DNA from: Virgisporangium aliadipatigenens
GTDB lineage: Bacteria > Actinomycetota > Actinomycetes > Mycobacteriales > Micromonosporaceae
DNA length: 64,000 bases
NCBI RefSeq assembly: GCF_016863615.1
Contig: NZ_BOPF01000029.1
Span: 1 to 64,000 of the forward strand
Direction: 5' to 3'
In this document: piece after piece, positions 17,553 to 27,229 of the stretch
Layout: every line of letters begins with the position of its first letter
Numbering within the stretch: the stretch's first letter is position 1
The notes under the pieces: model-generated
Told to the model about the DNA's origin: nothing
The model's input: only the letters and a program-made list of their open reading frames with translations
Databases searched by the model: none
Program-made: the position numbers and the translations under genes

Positions 17553-20158
17553 ACCGACTCACCCAGAAGTCACAGGAAGCACTGCACGACGCGCAGACCA
17601 AGGCGCTGCGCTTCGGACACTCCGAAGTGGACGGTGAACACCTGCTCCTGGCGCTGCTGGAGCAACCCGACGGGCTGGTGCCCCGCCTGCTGGGCGCCGC
17701 CGACACCGACCCGGACCGGTTGCGTTCCCGGCTCGAGGCCGAACTCGGCCGCCGGCCGCGGGTCTCCGGGCCCGGCGCGGCGCCGGGTCAGGTCCGCGTG
17801 ACGGCACGGCTCGCGCGGCTGTTCGAGACCGCTCAGCAGGAGGCGACCCGGCTCAAGGACGAGTACGTCTCGGTGGAGCATCTCGTGATCGCGTTGATCG
17901 ACGAGGGCGCCGGCTCCGCGGCGGGCCGGCTGCTGCACGAGGAGGGCCTCACCCGCGACGGCTTCCTGCAGGCGCTCACCGGCATCCGGGGCAACCAGCG
18001 GGTCACCTCGGCGATGCCGGAGGTGGCGTACGAGGCGCTCGCGAAGTACGGCCGGGACCTGGTGGCCGACGCCCGCGCGGGCAGGCTCGACCCGGTCATC
18101 GGCCGGGACAACGAGATCCGCCGGGTCGTCCAGATCCTGTCCCGCAAGACCAAGAACAACCCGGTGTTGATCGGTGACCCGGGCGTGGGCAAGACGGCGA
18201 TCGTGGAGGGCCTCGCGCAGCGCATCACCGACGGCGACGTGCCGGAGGGCCTGCGCGACAAGACGGTGTTCGCGCTCGACATGGGTTCACTGGTCGCCGG
18301 CGCGAAGTACCGCGGCGAGTTCGAGGAACGGCTCAAGGCCGTGCTGAGCGAGGTACGCGCGGCCGAGGGCCGGATCCTGCTGTTCGTCGACGAGTTGCAC
18401 ACCGTGGTGGGCGCCGGCGCGGCCGAGGGTGCGATGGACGCCGGCAACATGCTCAAACCGATGCTCGCCCGCGGCGAACTCCACATGGTCGGCGCGACCA
18501 CGATCGACGAATACCGCACGCGCATCGAGAAGGACGCCGCACTGGAGCGCCGCTTCCAACGGGTGCTCGTCGAGGAACCGGCCGAAGAGGACACCCTGTC
18601 GATCCTGCGCGGGCTGCGCGAACGCCTGGAGATCTTCCACGGCGTGAAGATCGCCGACAGCGCACTGGTGGCGGCCGTCAAGTTGAGCCACCGCTACATC
18701 ACCGACCGGTTCCTGCCGGACAAGGCGATCGACCTGGTCGACGAGGCGTGCGCGATGCTGCGCACCGAGATCGACTCGATGCCCACCGAACTGGACCAAC
18801 TGACCCGCCGGTTGACCCGTATGGAGATCGAGGAAGCCGCACTGTCCACAGAGGACGACGCGGCCAGCAAGGCGCGGCTCGAACAGCTCCGCAAGGAACT
18901 GGCCGACGTGCGGGCCGAGACCGACGCCCTGCGCGCGCAGTGGGACGCCGAACGCCAGGCGCTGCGCCGGGTGCAGGAGCTGCGCCAGGAGTTGGAGCAG
19001 GTCCGCCACGAGGCGGCCGACGCCGAACGCCGCTACGACCTCAACCGGGCGGCGGAGCTGCGGCACGGCAAGCTGCCCGAGCTGGAACGCCGGGCGCGGG
19101 CCGAGGAGGAGCGCCTCTCGGCCAAGCAGGGCGGGCGCCGGCTGCTCCGCGAGGTGGTCACCGAGGAGGAGATCGCCGGCATCGTCTCGCGCTGGACCGG
19201 GATCCCGGTGAGCCGTCTGGAGGAGGGCGAGCGCGAGAAGCTGCTGCGCCTGGACCAGATCCTGCACGAGCGGGTGATCGGCCAGGACGAGGCGGTGCAG
19301 CTGGTCGCCGACGCCATCATCCGGGCCAGGTCCGGCATCAAGGACCCGCGCCGTCCGATCGGGTCGTTCATCTTCCTCGGGCCCACGGGCGTCGGCAAGA
19401 CCGAGTTGGCCCGCGCCCTCGCCGCGGAACTGTTCGACACCGAGGACAACATGGTCCGCATCGACATGAGCGAGTACCAGGAACGGCATACCGTCAGCCG
19501 GCTCGTCGGCGCGCCGCCCGGCTACGTCGGGTACGAGGAGGGCGGCCAGCTCACCGAGGCGGTGCGGCGCAAGCCGTACTCCGTGGTGCTCTTCGACGAG
19601 ATCGAGAAGGCCCACGCCGACGTCTTCAACACGTTGCTCCAGGTGCTCGACGACGGCCGGCTGACCGATGCCCAGGGGCGCACCGTCGACTTCCGCAACG
19701 CCGTCATCGTCATGACCAGCAACATCGGATCGCAGTACCTGCTCGACGGCGTAACCCCGGACGGCGAACTCAAACCGGAGGGCCGCGATCTGGTGATGGC
19801 CGATCTGCGCCAGCACTTCCGGCCCGAGTTCCTCAACCGGATCGACGAGATAGTGCTGTTCAAACCGCTGACCCGGGAGGAGATCCAGCGCATCGTCGAC
19901 CTGATGTTCAACGACCTGCGTAGCCGGTTGAGCGAACGCCGGATCACGGTGGAGCTGACCGAGGAGGCGTGCCGGTTCGTCGCCGACCGGGGCTACGACC
20001 CGGTGTACGGGGCCCGGCCGCTGCGCCGGTTCATCGCCCGCGAGGTGGAGACCCGGATCGGCCGCGCCCTGGTGCGGGGTGACATCGCCGACGGATCTAC
20101 CGTCCGCGTCGACCTCGACAACGGCGAACTCGTCGTGCGGCACGAGTCCCATGGCTGA
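17543..20158 (+). CDS. clpB: AAA+ disaggregase ClpB
   Basis: This 871-residue Hsp100 has a Clp-N domain (about 1-145), a first AAA+ module with Walker A GDPGVGKT (211-218), a long coiled-coil middle domain (about 400-530; [20 protein letters not shown]), and a second AAA+ module with GPTGVGKT (613-620) and the [15 protein letters not shown] pore loop. The M-domain and the absence of an IGF loop separate it from ClpA/ClpC. It works with DnaK to extract proteins from aggregates. The GTG start overlaps cbpM by 10 bases, placing it in the same operon. Confidence 0.96.
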   Translation: MDLNRLTQKSQEALHDAQTKALRFGHSEVDGEHLLLALLEQPDGLVPRLLGAADTDPDRLRSRLEAELGRRPRVSGPGAAPGQVRVTARLARLFETAQQEATRLKDEYVSVEHLVIALIDEGAGSAAGRLLHEEGLTRDGFLQALTGIRGNQRVTSAMPEVAYEALAKYGRDLVADARAGRLDPVIGRDNEIRRVVQILSRKTKNNPVLIGDPGVGKTAIVEGLAQRITDGDVPEGLRDKTVFALDMGSLVAGAKYRGEFEERLKAVLSEVRAAEGRILLFVDELHTVVGAGAAEGAMDAGNMLKPMLARGELHMVGATTIDEYRTRIEKDAALERRFQRVLVEEPAEEDTLSILRGLRERLEIFHGVKIADSALVAAVKLSHRYITDRFLPDKAIDLVDEACAMLRTEIDSMPTELDQLTRRLTRMEIEEAALSTEDDAASKARLEQLRKELADVRAETDALRAQWDAERQALRRVQELRQELEQVRHEAADAERRYDLNRAAELRHGKLPELERRARAEEERLSAKQGGRRLLREVVTEEEIAGIVSRWTGIPVSRLEEGEREKLLRLDQILHERVIGQDEAVQLVADAIIRARSGIKDPRRPIGSFIFLGPTGVGKTELARALAAELFDTEDNMVRIDMSEYQERHTVSRLVGAPPGYVGYEEGGQLTEAVRRKPYSVVLFDEIEKAHADVFNTLLQVLDDGRLTDAQGRTVDFRNAVIVMTSNIGSQYLLDGVTPDGELKPEGRDLVMADLRQHFRPEFLNRIDEIVLFKPLTREEIQRIVDLMFNDLRSRLSERRITVELTEEACRFVADRGYDPVYGARPLRRFIAREVETRIGRALVRGDIADGSTVRVDLDNGELVVRHESHG

Positions 20159-20585
20159 CCCGATCGTCGAGTGCCCGAACTGCGGGCGCCGCAACCGGGT
20201 GGCCGCCGTTGCCGCCGGCGTACCCCGATGCGGCAACTGCCACCGCCCGCTGCCGTGGATCGCCGAGGCCGGCGACGACACGTTCGCGGGCGCGGTCGAG
20301 CAGGCGACCATACCGGTCCTCGTCGACTTCTGGGCCACCTGGTGCGCGCCGTGCCGCATGGTCAGTCCCGCGCTGGAACAGCTCGCCCGGGAACGGGCCG
20401 GCGAGCTGAAGCTGGTCAAGATCGACTGTGACGCCGCGCCGAAGCTCGTCGAACGGTTCTCCGTCCAGGCGGTGCCCACTCTCCTGGTGATGCACCACGG
20501 GCAGATCCTCGGCCGCCAGCCCGGCGCCGTACCGCTGGACGCGCTGCGCCGGTGGGTCAAGGAGACATTGGACCGGTCGCCGTGA
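20151..20585 (+). CDS. trxC: Thioredoxin 2-type protein with N-terminal zinc ribbon
   Basis: This 144-residue thioredoxin has an N-terminal zinc ribbon (C8xxC11 and C27xxC30) and a thioredoxin fold with active site W64-C-A-P-C68 and the cis-proline loop AVPTLLV. This matches TrxC (thioredoxin 2), which reduces disulfides during oxidative stress. The ATG lies inside the last codons of clpB (8-base overlap), so translation is coupled. The adjacent TrxR-like gene lacks redox cysteines, so the reductase that serves this protein is probably encoded elsewhere. Confidence 0.92.
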   Translation: MADPIVECPNCGRRNRVAAVAAGVPRCGNCHRPLPWIAEAGDDTFAGAVEQATIPVLVDFWATWCAPCRMVSPALEQLARERAGELKLVKIDCDAAPKLVERFSVQAVPTLLVMHHGQILGRQPGAVPLDALRRWVKETLDRSP

Positions 20586-22252
20586 GCACGCCGGGCCGCA
20601 CCGACGGCGACCTCAGCGAGACGCCCGACACGGACGGCGCCGCACCCCGGCTCGACGCCGACCAGATCCGGGCCCTCAGCGACGAGGGCCGGCGACAGAC
20701 CGTGCAGGCGGGCGACGTGCTCATCGCCGAGGGCCAGCGGGAGCGCGACTTCCTGGTGATCCTCTCCGGCAAGGTGGGTGTCTACGACGGCTACGGCACG
20801 CCGGCCCAGCGACTGATCAGGGTCCACGGCCCGGGCCGGTTCCTCGACGAGATCGGGCTGTTGACCGGGCAGCCGGCGTTCGTGTCGTCGATCGCCCTCG
20901 AGGCCGGGGAGGTTCTGGCGGTGCCGTGGCAGGCACTGCGCGACACCGTCCACCGGCGTCCGGAGTTGGGCGACCTCATTCTGCGGGCGTTCCTGTGCCG
21001 GCGGGAGTTCCTGATCGACGCGGTGGCCGGCATGCGGATCGTCGGATCGCGCTATTCGCCGGACGTGCGCCGGCTGCGCGAGTTCGCCGCCCGTAACCGG
21101 ATCCCGCACACCTGGATCGATCTGGAGGAGGACCCGCACGCCGCGCAACTCCTCGAGCGGCTCGGCGTCGCACCGAGCGACACACCCGTGGTGATCTGGC
21201 GCGGGAACCAGGTACTGCGCAAGCCCGACAACGCCGAACTCGCCCGCGTCGTCGGTCTGCGCCGGCTGTCGGCCGGTGGGCAGTTCGCCGATGTGGTTGT
21301 CGTGGGCGCGGGGCCGGCGGGGCTCGCCGCGGCGGTGTACGCCGCGTCCGAGGGCCTGTCGACGGTGGTCGTGGACGCGGTGGCCACCGGTGGGCAGGCG
21401 GGTACCTCGTCCCGCATCGAGAACTACCTCGGGTTCCCGGCCGGGATCTCCGGCGCGGAACTGGCGGACCGGGCGGTGATCCAGGCGGAGAAGTTCGGCG
21501 CCACCATCACCGTCCCCGCCGAGGCGATCGGCCTGGAGGCGCGCGACAGCTTCCAGACCGTGCGCTTCGACGACGGCACCGAGATCACCACCCACGCTCT
21601 GGTGATCGCGACCGGTGCCCGGTACCGGCGGCTCGCGGTGCCGCGGCTCGACGAGTTCGAAGGCTCCAGCGTCTACTACGCCGCCACGATGATGGAGGCA
21701 CGGTTCTGCGAGCGTCTGCCCGTGGTCGTCGTCGGTGGGGGCAACTCCGCCGGGCAGGCCGCGGTGTTCCTCGCGCGGCACGCAACCCGGGTCGACCTGC
21801 TGATCCGCCACGACGACCTGGCCCGCGACATGTCCCGCTACCTGGTCGAACGAGTCGAGCGGAGCCCGGCCGTCACGGTGCGGCGGCACACGGAGGTCCG
21901 GGAACTGGTGGGCGACGGCGGGCAGTTGCGCGCGATCGTCGTCGAGGACAACCGCACCGGAGCCCACGAACAGCTGGAGGCGGCGCTGCTGTTCGTCTTC
22001 ATCGGCGCCGAGCCGTGCACCGGCTGGCTTCGCGGCCGGCTGGCGCTCGACCCGCGCGGCTACATCTGCACCGGTCCGGACGCGGCGGATGACACCGCGT
22101 CCGGCCGGCCGCCCACGAACCTGGAAACGAGCCGCCCCGGTGTTCTGGCCGTGGGCGATGTCCGCAGCGGTTCCATCAAGCGGGTCGCCTCCGCCGTCGG
22201 CGAGGGCGCGATGGCCGTACGACTGGTCCACGAATATCTGGCCCGACCCTGA
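20582..22252 (+). CDS. cNMP-binding / glutaredoxin-like / thioredoxin-reductase-like fusion lacking redox cysteines
   Basis: The protein has 556 residues, with a GTG start overlapping the thioredoxin stop (GTGA). Residues about 25-135 form a Crp-type cyclic-nucleotide-binding domain. Residues about 152-228 are glutaredoxin-like, but the CxxC position reads R157-Y-S-P-D161. From about 236 on comes a two-dinucleotide-domain flavoprotein with FAD motif GAGPAG (242-247) and NAD(P) motif GGGNSAG. The CATC motif of thioredoxin reductases is replaced by YYAATMM (365-371). It should bind FAD and NAD(P)H, but it cannot use classical dithiol relay chemistry. Such fusions are known in actinobacteria; their function is poorly defined. 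Confidence 0.85.
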   Translation: MSTPGRTDGDLSETPDTDGAAPRLDADQIRALSDEGRRQTVQAGDVLIAEGQRERDFLVILSGKVGVYDGYGTPAQRLIRVHGPGRFLDEIGLLTGQPAFVSSIALEAGEVLAVPWQALRDTVHRRPELGDLILRAFLCRREFLIDAVAGMRIVGSRYSPDVRRLREFAARNRIPHTWIDLEEDPHAAQLLERLGVAPSDTPVVIWRGNQVLRKPDNAELARVVGLRRLSAGGQFADVVVVGAGPAGLAAAVYAASEGLSTVVVDAVATGGQAGTSSRIENYLGFPAGISGAELADRAVIQAEKFGATITVPAEAIGLEARDSFQTVRFDDGTEITTHALVIATGARYRRLAVPRLDEFEGSSVYYAATMMEARFCERLPVVVVGGGNSAGQAAVFLARHATRVDLLIRHDDLARDMSRYLVERVERSPAVTVRRHTEVRELVGDGGQLRAIVVEDNRTGAHEQLEAALLFVFIGAEPCTGWLRGRLALDPRGYICTGPDAADDTASGRPPTNLETSRPGVLAVGDVRSGSIKRVASAVGEGAMAVRLVHEYLARP

Positions 22253-22265
22253 ACGGAGAACTCAC

Positions 22266-22838
22266 ATGTCGGAGACCCTGACCCGGTACTGGTGGGCCGT
22301 CGTCCTGCGCGGCGTGGCGGCCGTGCTCTTCGGGGCCTCGGCCCTGATCTGGCCGGACGTCACCGTGTTCGTGCTGGTCGTCCTGTTCGGCGCCTATGCC
22401 TTCGTGGACGGCGTGCTCGCCCTCGTCGCCGCCGCCACGGGCGAGGACCGCGGCCGTCGCGGATGGCTCATCCTCGCGGGCGTCGCCGGTGTGCTGGCCG
22501 GCATCGTCACCTTCGTCTGGCCCGGCGTGACCACGCTGGCTCTGCTGTATCTGATCGCCGGGTGGGCGCTGGTGACCGGTGTCCTGGAAATCATGGCCGC
22601 GATCCGGCTGCGCCGGGAGATCCAGGGCGAATGGCTGTATGTCCTCAGCGGCGCCTCCTCGGTGCTCTTCGGAATCCTCCTGGCGCTCTGGCCCGCCACC
22701 GGGGCGCTGGCACTGGTGATGCTGATCGGCGGTTTCGCCATCGTGTTCGGAGTCCTGCTGGTCGCCTTCGGCCTGCGCCTGCGCCGGCTGCGGCAGGAGC
22801 GCCCGCACACCGGGCTGGGCCGAGCGGCCACCGCTTAG
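22266..22838 (+). CDS. HdeD/DUF308 family membrane protein
   Basis: This 190-residue protein has six hydrophobic helices arranged as three similar pairs, and the repeated ALIWPDVT / TFVWPGVT / LALWPATG motif typical of the DUF308 (HdeD) family. In enterobacteria HdeD is linked to acid resistance; in actinobacteria the family appears in stress loci. A GGAG ribosome-binding site precedes the ATG, 13 bases after the previous stop, so it is probably the last gene of the chaperone operon. It converges on and overlaps the next gene by 3 bases. Confidence 0.88.
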   Translation: MSETLTRYWWAVVLRGVAAVLFGASALIWPDVTVFVLVVLFGAYAFVDGVLALVAAATGEDRGRRGWLILAGVAGVLAGIVTFVWPGVTTLALLYLIAGWALVTGVLEIMAAIRLRREIQGEWLYVLSGASSVLFGILLALWPATGALALVMLIGGFAIVFGVLLVAFGLRLRRLRQERPHTGLGRAATA

Positions 22839-23464
22839 GGCTGGACGAAGGGCTTGGCGAACGCTACGACGTCCTCGTCCGGAACCTTGGCGAACTCGTC
22901 CAGGGTGGTCGCGTCCTTCGGTGCGCCGACCACGTACCTCGTGCACGTCGTGTCGGTGGCAGCGACCTCCTTCGAGGCCAGTTCCTTGCCGGTCTGCGCT
23001 TCGTGCACGCTCATCACCCAGGTCGCGGAGTGCATCTTGACGACGAGTGCGTCCGGTTTGCCGTTGACCTCGTAGCCCCGGCATTCCTTGACGAACGTCG
23101 CCGCGGTGCGTTTGAGGCAGACGGTCACGTCCACCGCCGCGTAGGCGTCGCCGCCGGCCTCGAATTTGACGGTCCAATCGGCGGGCAGTCCGCTCGAACC
23201 GTCGACCCAGGCGCCGTCGCGATAGGTCCGGAACAGGACGGCCTTGTGCCCCGTCGCGGCGGCGTCGTACGCCTTCGCGAACGGAAACGGCTTGCCGTCG
23301 CACACCGGCTCGAAGTTGTCCGCGAACAGCTGCTTCGGGCGCACCGCGGAGGGCGAGGCACCCAGGGCGCCACCGGACTCCGAACCGCGTTCTCCACAGG
23401 CCGTCAACGTGCTTACGGCGGCGGCAAGAGCCATGCCGCCGACAAAGATCCGGCGTAGCAACAA
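22835..23464 (-). CDS. Hypothetical lipoprotein of a family shared with the gene at 41630-42463
   Basis: The predicted lipoprotein has about 209 residues. A signal peptide is followed by the lipobox STLTAC, then a secreted domain of about 180 residues with three or more cysteines, containing VCDGKPFPFAKAYD and ending FAKPFVQP. No ATG fits the signal peptide. I chose the TTG at 23464, seven bases after GGAGA; the TTG at 23461 is equally possible. The C-terminal half aligns with the membrane protein at 41630-42463 (xTGxxLAxK, a late Cys, PFVQ at the end). Function is unknown. Confidence 0.72.
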   Translation of the reverse strand: MLLRRIFVGGMALAAAVSTLTACGERGSESGGALGASPSAVRPKQLFADNFEPVCDGKPFPFAKAYDAAATGHKAVLFRTYRDGAWVDGSSGLPADWTVKFEAGGDAYAAVDVTVCLKRTAATFVKECRGYEVNGKPDALVVKMHSATWVMSVHEAQTGKELASKEVAATDTTCTRYVVGAPKDATTLDEFAKVPDEDVVAFAKPFVQP

Positions 23465-23814
23465 AACATTTCTCCCATGAAGGATGTCCGCACTTTCCTT
23501 CAGAGGAGGCGTTCCATGCGGTTCCGTCCCGTTCCATCCGGGCGCCGACGCCGCGATGTCGAGCGTGCCGCCCGAAACCTGCCGTTCCGCGTCGAACCCG
23601 GAGGAGACCGATGCCCCGCGACAGCGATTCTCCGTATCTCCCATGTCGCGCGTCCGCCGAGCGTGCGACCGTAGTTCCCAGCCGCACCGCTGCGCTCCAC
23701 TCGCTTCGCTTCGTTGCGGCTCCGCTGCCGCGTCCGCGTCCCCAAGTACCGGGGCCGTACGCAGGTTATGAGCGGGCGATGACCTGCGGATGTCCCCGGT
23801 ACTCGCGTTGATCG

Positions 23815-24130
23815 ACCAGCGACCGTCATCCATGAGCACCACCTTCGGCGCCGCCAGTTTCTGCCGGATGGCGTCGAGATCGGCCACGTGTCGGGCGACG
23901 GTGTATTCGCTCGGGGCGAGTCGGCTCGACCGGCCGGCGCCGGCCGGTTGGTAGTCACCCGCTTCGCCGATGACCGAACGACGGCGGCCGTTGCCGATGC
24001 GCGCCACGCCGGCCGCGCTCAGGACGGCGACGAGCGCCGCGACGCAGTACGACAGGACCGCGTTCCCGGTCGTTTGCGCGGTGCTGAGGAGGACGACGAG
24101 GAAGAGCGGTGCCGTTCGGCCGTGGTACCG
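23815..24130 (-). pseudogene. Truncated alpha/beta-hydrolase remnant behind a membrane segment
   Basis: In the 700-base stretch between the lipoprotein and permease genes, one minus-strand frame reads a hydrophobic segment (LFLVVLLSTAQTTGNAVL and AALVAVLSAAGVARIG). It continues into SEYTVARHVADLDAIRQKL-AAPKVVLM, which looks like the strand before the nucleophile elbow of an S33-type alpha/beta hydrolase. The expected GxSxG is replaced by DDGRWS and similarity ends. No good start is present. The region down to 23465 (lower information, CG-rich repeats near 23700) shows no gene I can support. Confidence 0.4.
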
Positions 24131-24163
24131 CGGTGCCTTCCCGGCGGAGTGGGGGTGGCGATT

Positions 24164-25000
24164 TCAGCCCTTGAGGCCGCCCGAGAAGCCCTGGATGAAA
24201 CGCTTCTGGGCGAACAGGTAGAACGCGAGGATCGGCAGCATCGAAATGATGACGACGGCGAAGATGGAGTTCCACTTCGACACGAGTGCGCCGATGAAGT
24301 AGTACATCGACACCGGCAGCGTCTGGTTCTCCGAGCCGCCCAGGAAGATGAGCGCGGTGAAGAAGTCGTTCCAGACGATGAGGCCGGCCAGGATCGCGAC
24401 GGTGCCGGTCGCGGGGGCCACCAACGGGAAGACGATTCGGACGAAGATCTGGAGGGAACCGGCACCGTCGATCGCGGCGGCCTCTTCGTACTCGATGCCG
24501 AGCTGGCGCAGGAACCCGGCGTACAGGAAAATCGCCAGCGGCAGGAGCATGCCGGTGTAGAGCACGATCATGCCCCAGGGGCTTCCCGTCAGTCCGAGCG
24601 TTCGCGCGCCGACGTACAGCGGGACGGCACCGAGTTGGGTCGGCATCACGATCGCCACGAGAAACAGGTAATACGCCCACCGGCTCCACCGGCGGGTGCT
24701 GCGCGAGATGACGTAGCCGGTGAGCGCGCCCAACAGCACGAGGCCGCAGGTCGTTCCGGCGGTGATGATGAGGCTGTTCCGCAATCCGAGGGTGACGTTC
24801 GAGTTTCCCTGTGCCGACAGGACGTTGGCGAAGTTGTTCAGCGTCGGTGCGGTGGGCCACGCGAGGGTCGACGTCGTGTACAGCTCGTCGTCGGGTTTGA
24901 AGGCGTTCGCGATCAGCAGGTAGAACGGGAGCAGGAAGGCGAGCGCGAGGATCCAGACCCCGATCTCGCGGAGCACGGTGAACCACGTGTACCGGAACAT
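24164..25000 (-). CDS. ABC sugar importer permease (MalG/CUT1 type)
   Basis: This 278-residue inner-membrane permease has six hydrophobic helices and the EAA loop EEAAAIDGAGSLQIFVRIVFPLV, which docks the ATPase. It pairs with the MalF-type permease whose stop lies one base upstream. The locus encodes no ATPase, which is usual for CUT1 importers in actinobacteria, where a shared MsiK-type ATPase serves several systems. The substrate is probably a glycoside, judged from the catabolic genes beside it. Confidence 0.92.
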   Translation of the reverse strand: MFRYTWFTVLREIGVWILALAFLLPFYLLIANAFKPDDELYTTSTLAWPTAPTLNNFANVLSAQGNSNVTLGLRNSLIITAGTTCGLVLLGALTGYVISRSTRRWSRWAYYLFLVAIVMPTQLGAVPLYVGARTLGLTGSPWGMIVLYTGMLLPLAIFLYAGFLRQLGIEYEEAAAIDGAGSLQIFVRIVFPLVAPATGTVAILAGLIVWNDFFTALIFLGGSENQTLPVSMYYFIGALVSKWNSIFAVVIISMLPILAFYLFAQKRFIQGFSGGLKG

Positions 25001-25001
25001 G

Positions 25002-25916
25002 TCAGGACTCCCGGGCGGTGCCGTTGGTGACGCGCTGCTGGATGATCGCGACCACGAGGATGATCATCGTGAGGAGTAGGGCGAGAGCGGCGCCCTGGCC
25101 GAAGTTCCCCAAAGAAAATGCCTGTTGGAACACCTTGGTGGCCAGCGTCTCGGTCGCGCCCGCCGGGCCACCGGCGGTAAGCGCGATGATCTGGTCGAAG
25201 ATCCGCAACCCGTTGATCAGGCCGAGCGTCGTCGAGATGGCGACGGCCGGGCGGATGCACGGCAGCACCACGTGCCAGAACCGTTGCCACAGGCCGGCTC
25301 CGTCCAACGCCGCGGCCTCCTCGAACTCCGCCGGCACGGCCGCCAGGCCCGCCGTGTAGATGACCATCGCGATTCCCGTGGTCTGCCAGACGATGACGAG
25401 GAGAACCGCCCACAGCGCGAGATCCGGGTCGGCGAGCCAGGCGCGTTTCCATTCCCCGAGCCCGACGGCCGCCAGCGCGGCGTTGACCGGGCCGTCGTAG
25501 TCGAAGATGAATTTCCAGATGTAGGAAATGGCCAGCGGACTCAACACCACGGGCATGAAGAACAGCATCCGCAGCACATAGCGGGACCTGAGGGTGCGGT
25601 TCAGGGCGAGTGCGAGCGACAGGCCGAGGACGTTGACGAGCACGACGGATGTGGCGGCGAGCAGCAGGGTGTTGACGAGCGCACCCCGCATCGTCGGATC
25701 CTCGAGGATCGTCGTGAAGTTGCGGGAGCCGACCCATTCGAACGAGCCGATGCCGGTCCAGTCGGTGAACGCGAAGGCGCCGCCGATCGACGTCGCGACG
25801 TAGTGGATCGCCAGCACGAGGAGAACGCCGGGCAGACTCCACCAGCCGCGGCCGAACGTCAGCACCGCGGATCCATCCGCCCGGCGGGAATGACCCCGAC
25901 GATTTCCTGCCGACAC
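25002..25916 (-). CDS. ABC sugar importer permease (MalF/CUT1 type)
   Basis: This 304-residue permease has six hydrophobic helices and the EAA loop EEAAALDGAGLWQRFWHVVLP. I chose the GTG at 25916 because AGGAAGGGAG lies about eight bases upstream and the resulting basic N-terminus fits the positive-inside rule; a GTG 17 codons later is an alternative. It forms the translocation channel with the next gene product and receives substrate from the lipoprotein encoded just upstream. Confidence 0.9.
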   Translation of the reverse strand: MSAGNRRGHSRRADGSAVLTFGRGWWSLPGVLLVLAIHYVATSIGGAFAFTDWTGIGSFEWVGSRNFTTILEDPTMRGALVNTLLLAATSVVLVNVLGLSLALALNRTLRSRYVLRMLFFMPVVLSPLAISYIWKFIFDYDGPVNAALAAVGLGEWKRAWLADPDLALWAVLLVIVWQTTGIAMVIYTAGLAAVPAEFEEAAALDGAGLWQRFWHVVLPCIRPAVAISTTLGLINGLRIFDQIIALTAGGPAGATETLATKVFQQAFSLGNFGQGAALALLLTMIILVVAIIQQRVTNGTARES

Positions 25917-25963
25917 GGGTCGACGCTCCCTTCCTCGTGGTGTTCCGCCCGCCCGCGACCGGA

Positions 25964-27229
25964 TCAGCCCCAGGCGGTGTCCATGGCCGAAAGGACGTCG
26001 GCCGGGGTCCGCTGCCCGGTCAGCAGGCCCTGGACACCCGTGCCCAGCGCGGCGAAGACCTGCGGGTTCGGCCACTGGGTGTTGGGCAGCGGCACCATGT
26101 CCTTCTTGGCGACGAGGTCCGCGACCGGGGCGAAAGCGGTGCCGGACAGGTCGGTTCCCGGCAGCAGCGAGCCGGAGGCCTCGGCGTAGAGCTTCTGACC
26201 GGCGTCGGAGGCGACCCAGTCGGCGAACTTCCGCGCAGCCTCGCCGTTCTTCGCGTTCTTGTTGATCGACAGGGCGTGGATCGCACCGGCGAGCGCGAAG
26301 GCTTTGCCGCCCGGTGCGGCGGGCACCGGCTGGATGAGGAAGGTGGCGTCCTTGGCCGCCTGCTTCAGATCCATCGCGGTGCTGCTCGGTGCGAAGGCCG
26401 CCAGCGACGCGCCCTGCGCCGTCCGTTGACCGATCGCGTCCAGGCCGGCGCCCGCGGCGCCCTTCTGGAAGCAGCCGGCGTCCTTCATGGCGACGATTGC
26501 CTGCAGGGTGTCCCTCCAGCCTTGCGAACCGGCGAAGGTCGTCGATCTCACGGCGCGTTTCTGGTTCCAGTCCGGCTCCTGCGCGTAGACCCGCGTCGCC
26601 GAGAGCGACACCGCCATCAGGCCCGTGTTTGCCGGTACCGCGCCGGCCACCGTGTAGAACGACTTGTCCTTCTTGGCGAGCGCCGCGCACGCGGAAAGCA
26701 GCGCGCCCCATTCCGTCGGATAGGCCACCCCGAGCGACCTGGCGGTCGAATCGTTGAAGATGGAACTGACGACCGTCAGGCCGAGCGCCACGCCGTAGGT
26801 GCGGCCGTCGTGCTGGAAGAGCGGGTTGGAGCCGCTCGGAATTCGCGCGGCCGCCGCGTCGTCGAGCGGGGCGAGATGCCCGGCGGTGGCCAGCGTCAGG
26901 AGGCTGAACGTCTGCCCGCTGCCCGGCGCCGTCTGGAAGGCGTCGGAGGCGTTGCCGCCGTTCAGTTGGGTGGTGAGCGACTGGCCGTAGGTGTCGTTCG
27001 GGACCTCGTTGAGCGTGATCTTCACGCCGGGGTTGTCGTTCATGTACTGCTCGGCGAGCTTCTTGAAGGGAACGACGACCCCGGCGCCCGGCACGCCGTA
27101 CGAGAGCGTGAACGAGTTCGTGCTGCCGCCGGCGCCGTTGCCGGCACAGGCCGCGAGGGCGAGATGTCCGGCGACCGCGACGGCGAGAAGGCCGCGGCGG
27201 AGCCCTCCGGAACGCCGGTGCGGTGTCAT
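25964..27229 (-). CDS. ABC importer sugar-binding lipoprotein (family 1)
   Basis: This 421-residue extracellular solute-binding protein has an Arg-rich signal peptide, a lipobox (LALAAC) and the mature family-1 fold, including PFKKLAEQYMNDNPGVKITL and later SINKNAKNGEAARKFADWV. It should capture the sugar or glycoside for the two permeases downstream. The ATG overlaps the stop of the TIM-barrel gene by 4 bases, so uptake and breakdown genes are coupled in one operon. Confidence 0.92.
   Translation of the reverse strand: MTPHRRSGGLRRGLLAVAVAGHLALAACAGNGAGGSTNSFTLSYGVPGAGVVVPFKKLAEQYMNDNPGVKITLNEVPNDTYGQSLTTQLNGGNASDAFQTAPGSGQTFSLLTLATAGHLAPLDDAAAARIPSGSNPLFQHDGRTYGVALGLTVVSSIFNDSTARSLGVAYPTEWGALLSACAALAKKDKSFYTVAGAVPANTGLMAVSLSATRVYAQEPDWNQKRAVRSTTFAGSQGWRDTLQAIVAMKDAGCFQKGAAGAGLDAIGQRTAQGASLAAFAPSSTAMDLKQAAKDATFLIQPVPAAPGGKAFALAGAIHALSINKNAKNGEAARKFADWVASDAGQKLYAEASGSLLPGTDLSGTAFAPVADLVAKKDMVPLPNTQWPNPQVFAALGTGVQGLLTGQRTPADVLSAMDTAWG

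Noticed and set aside
18287-22231. A 1314-residue minus-strand open frame
   Set aside because: It is antisense to clpB, thioredoxin and the flavoprotein, with composition typical of shadow frames; no motif was found.
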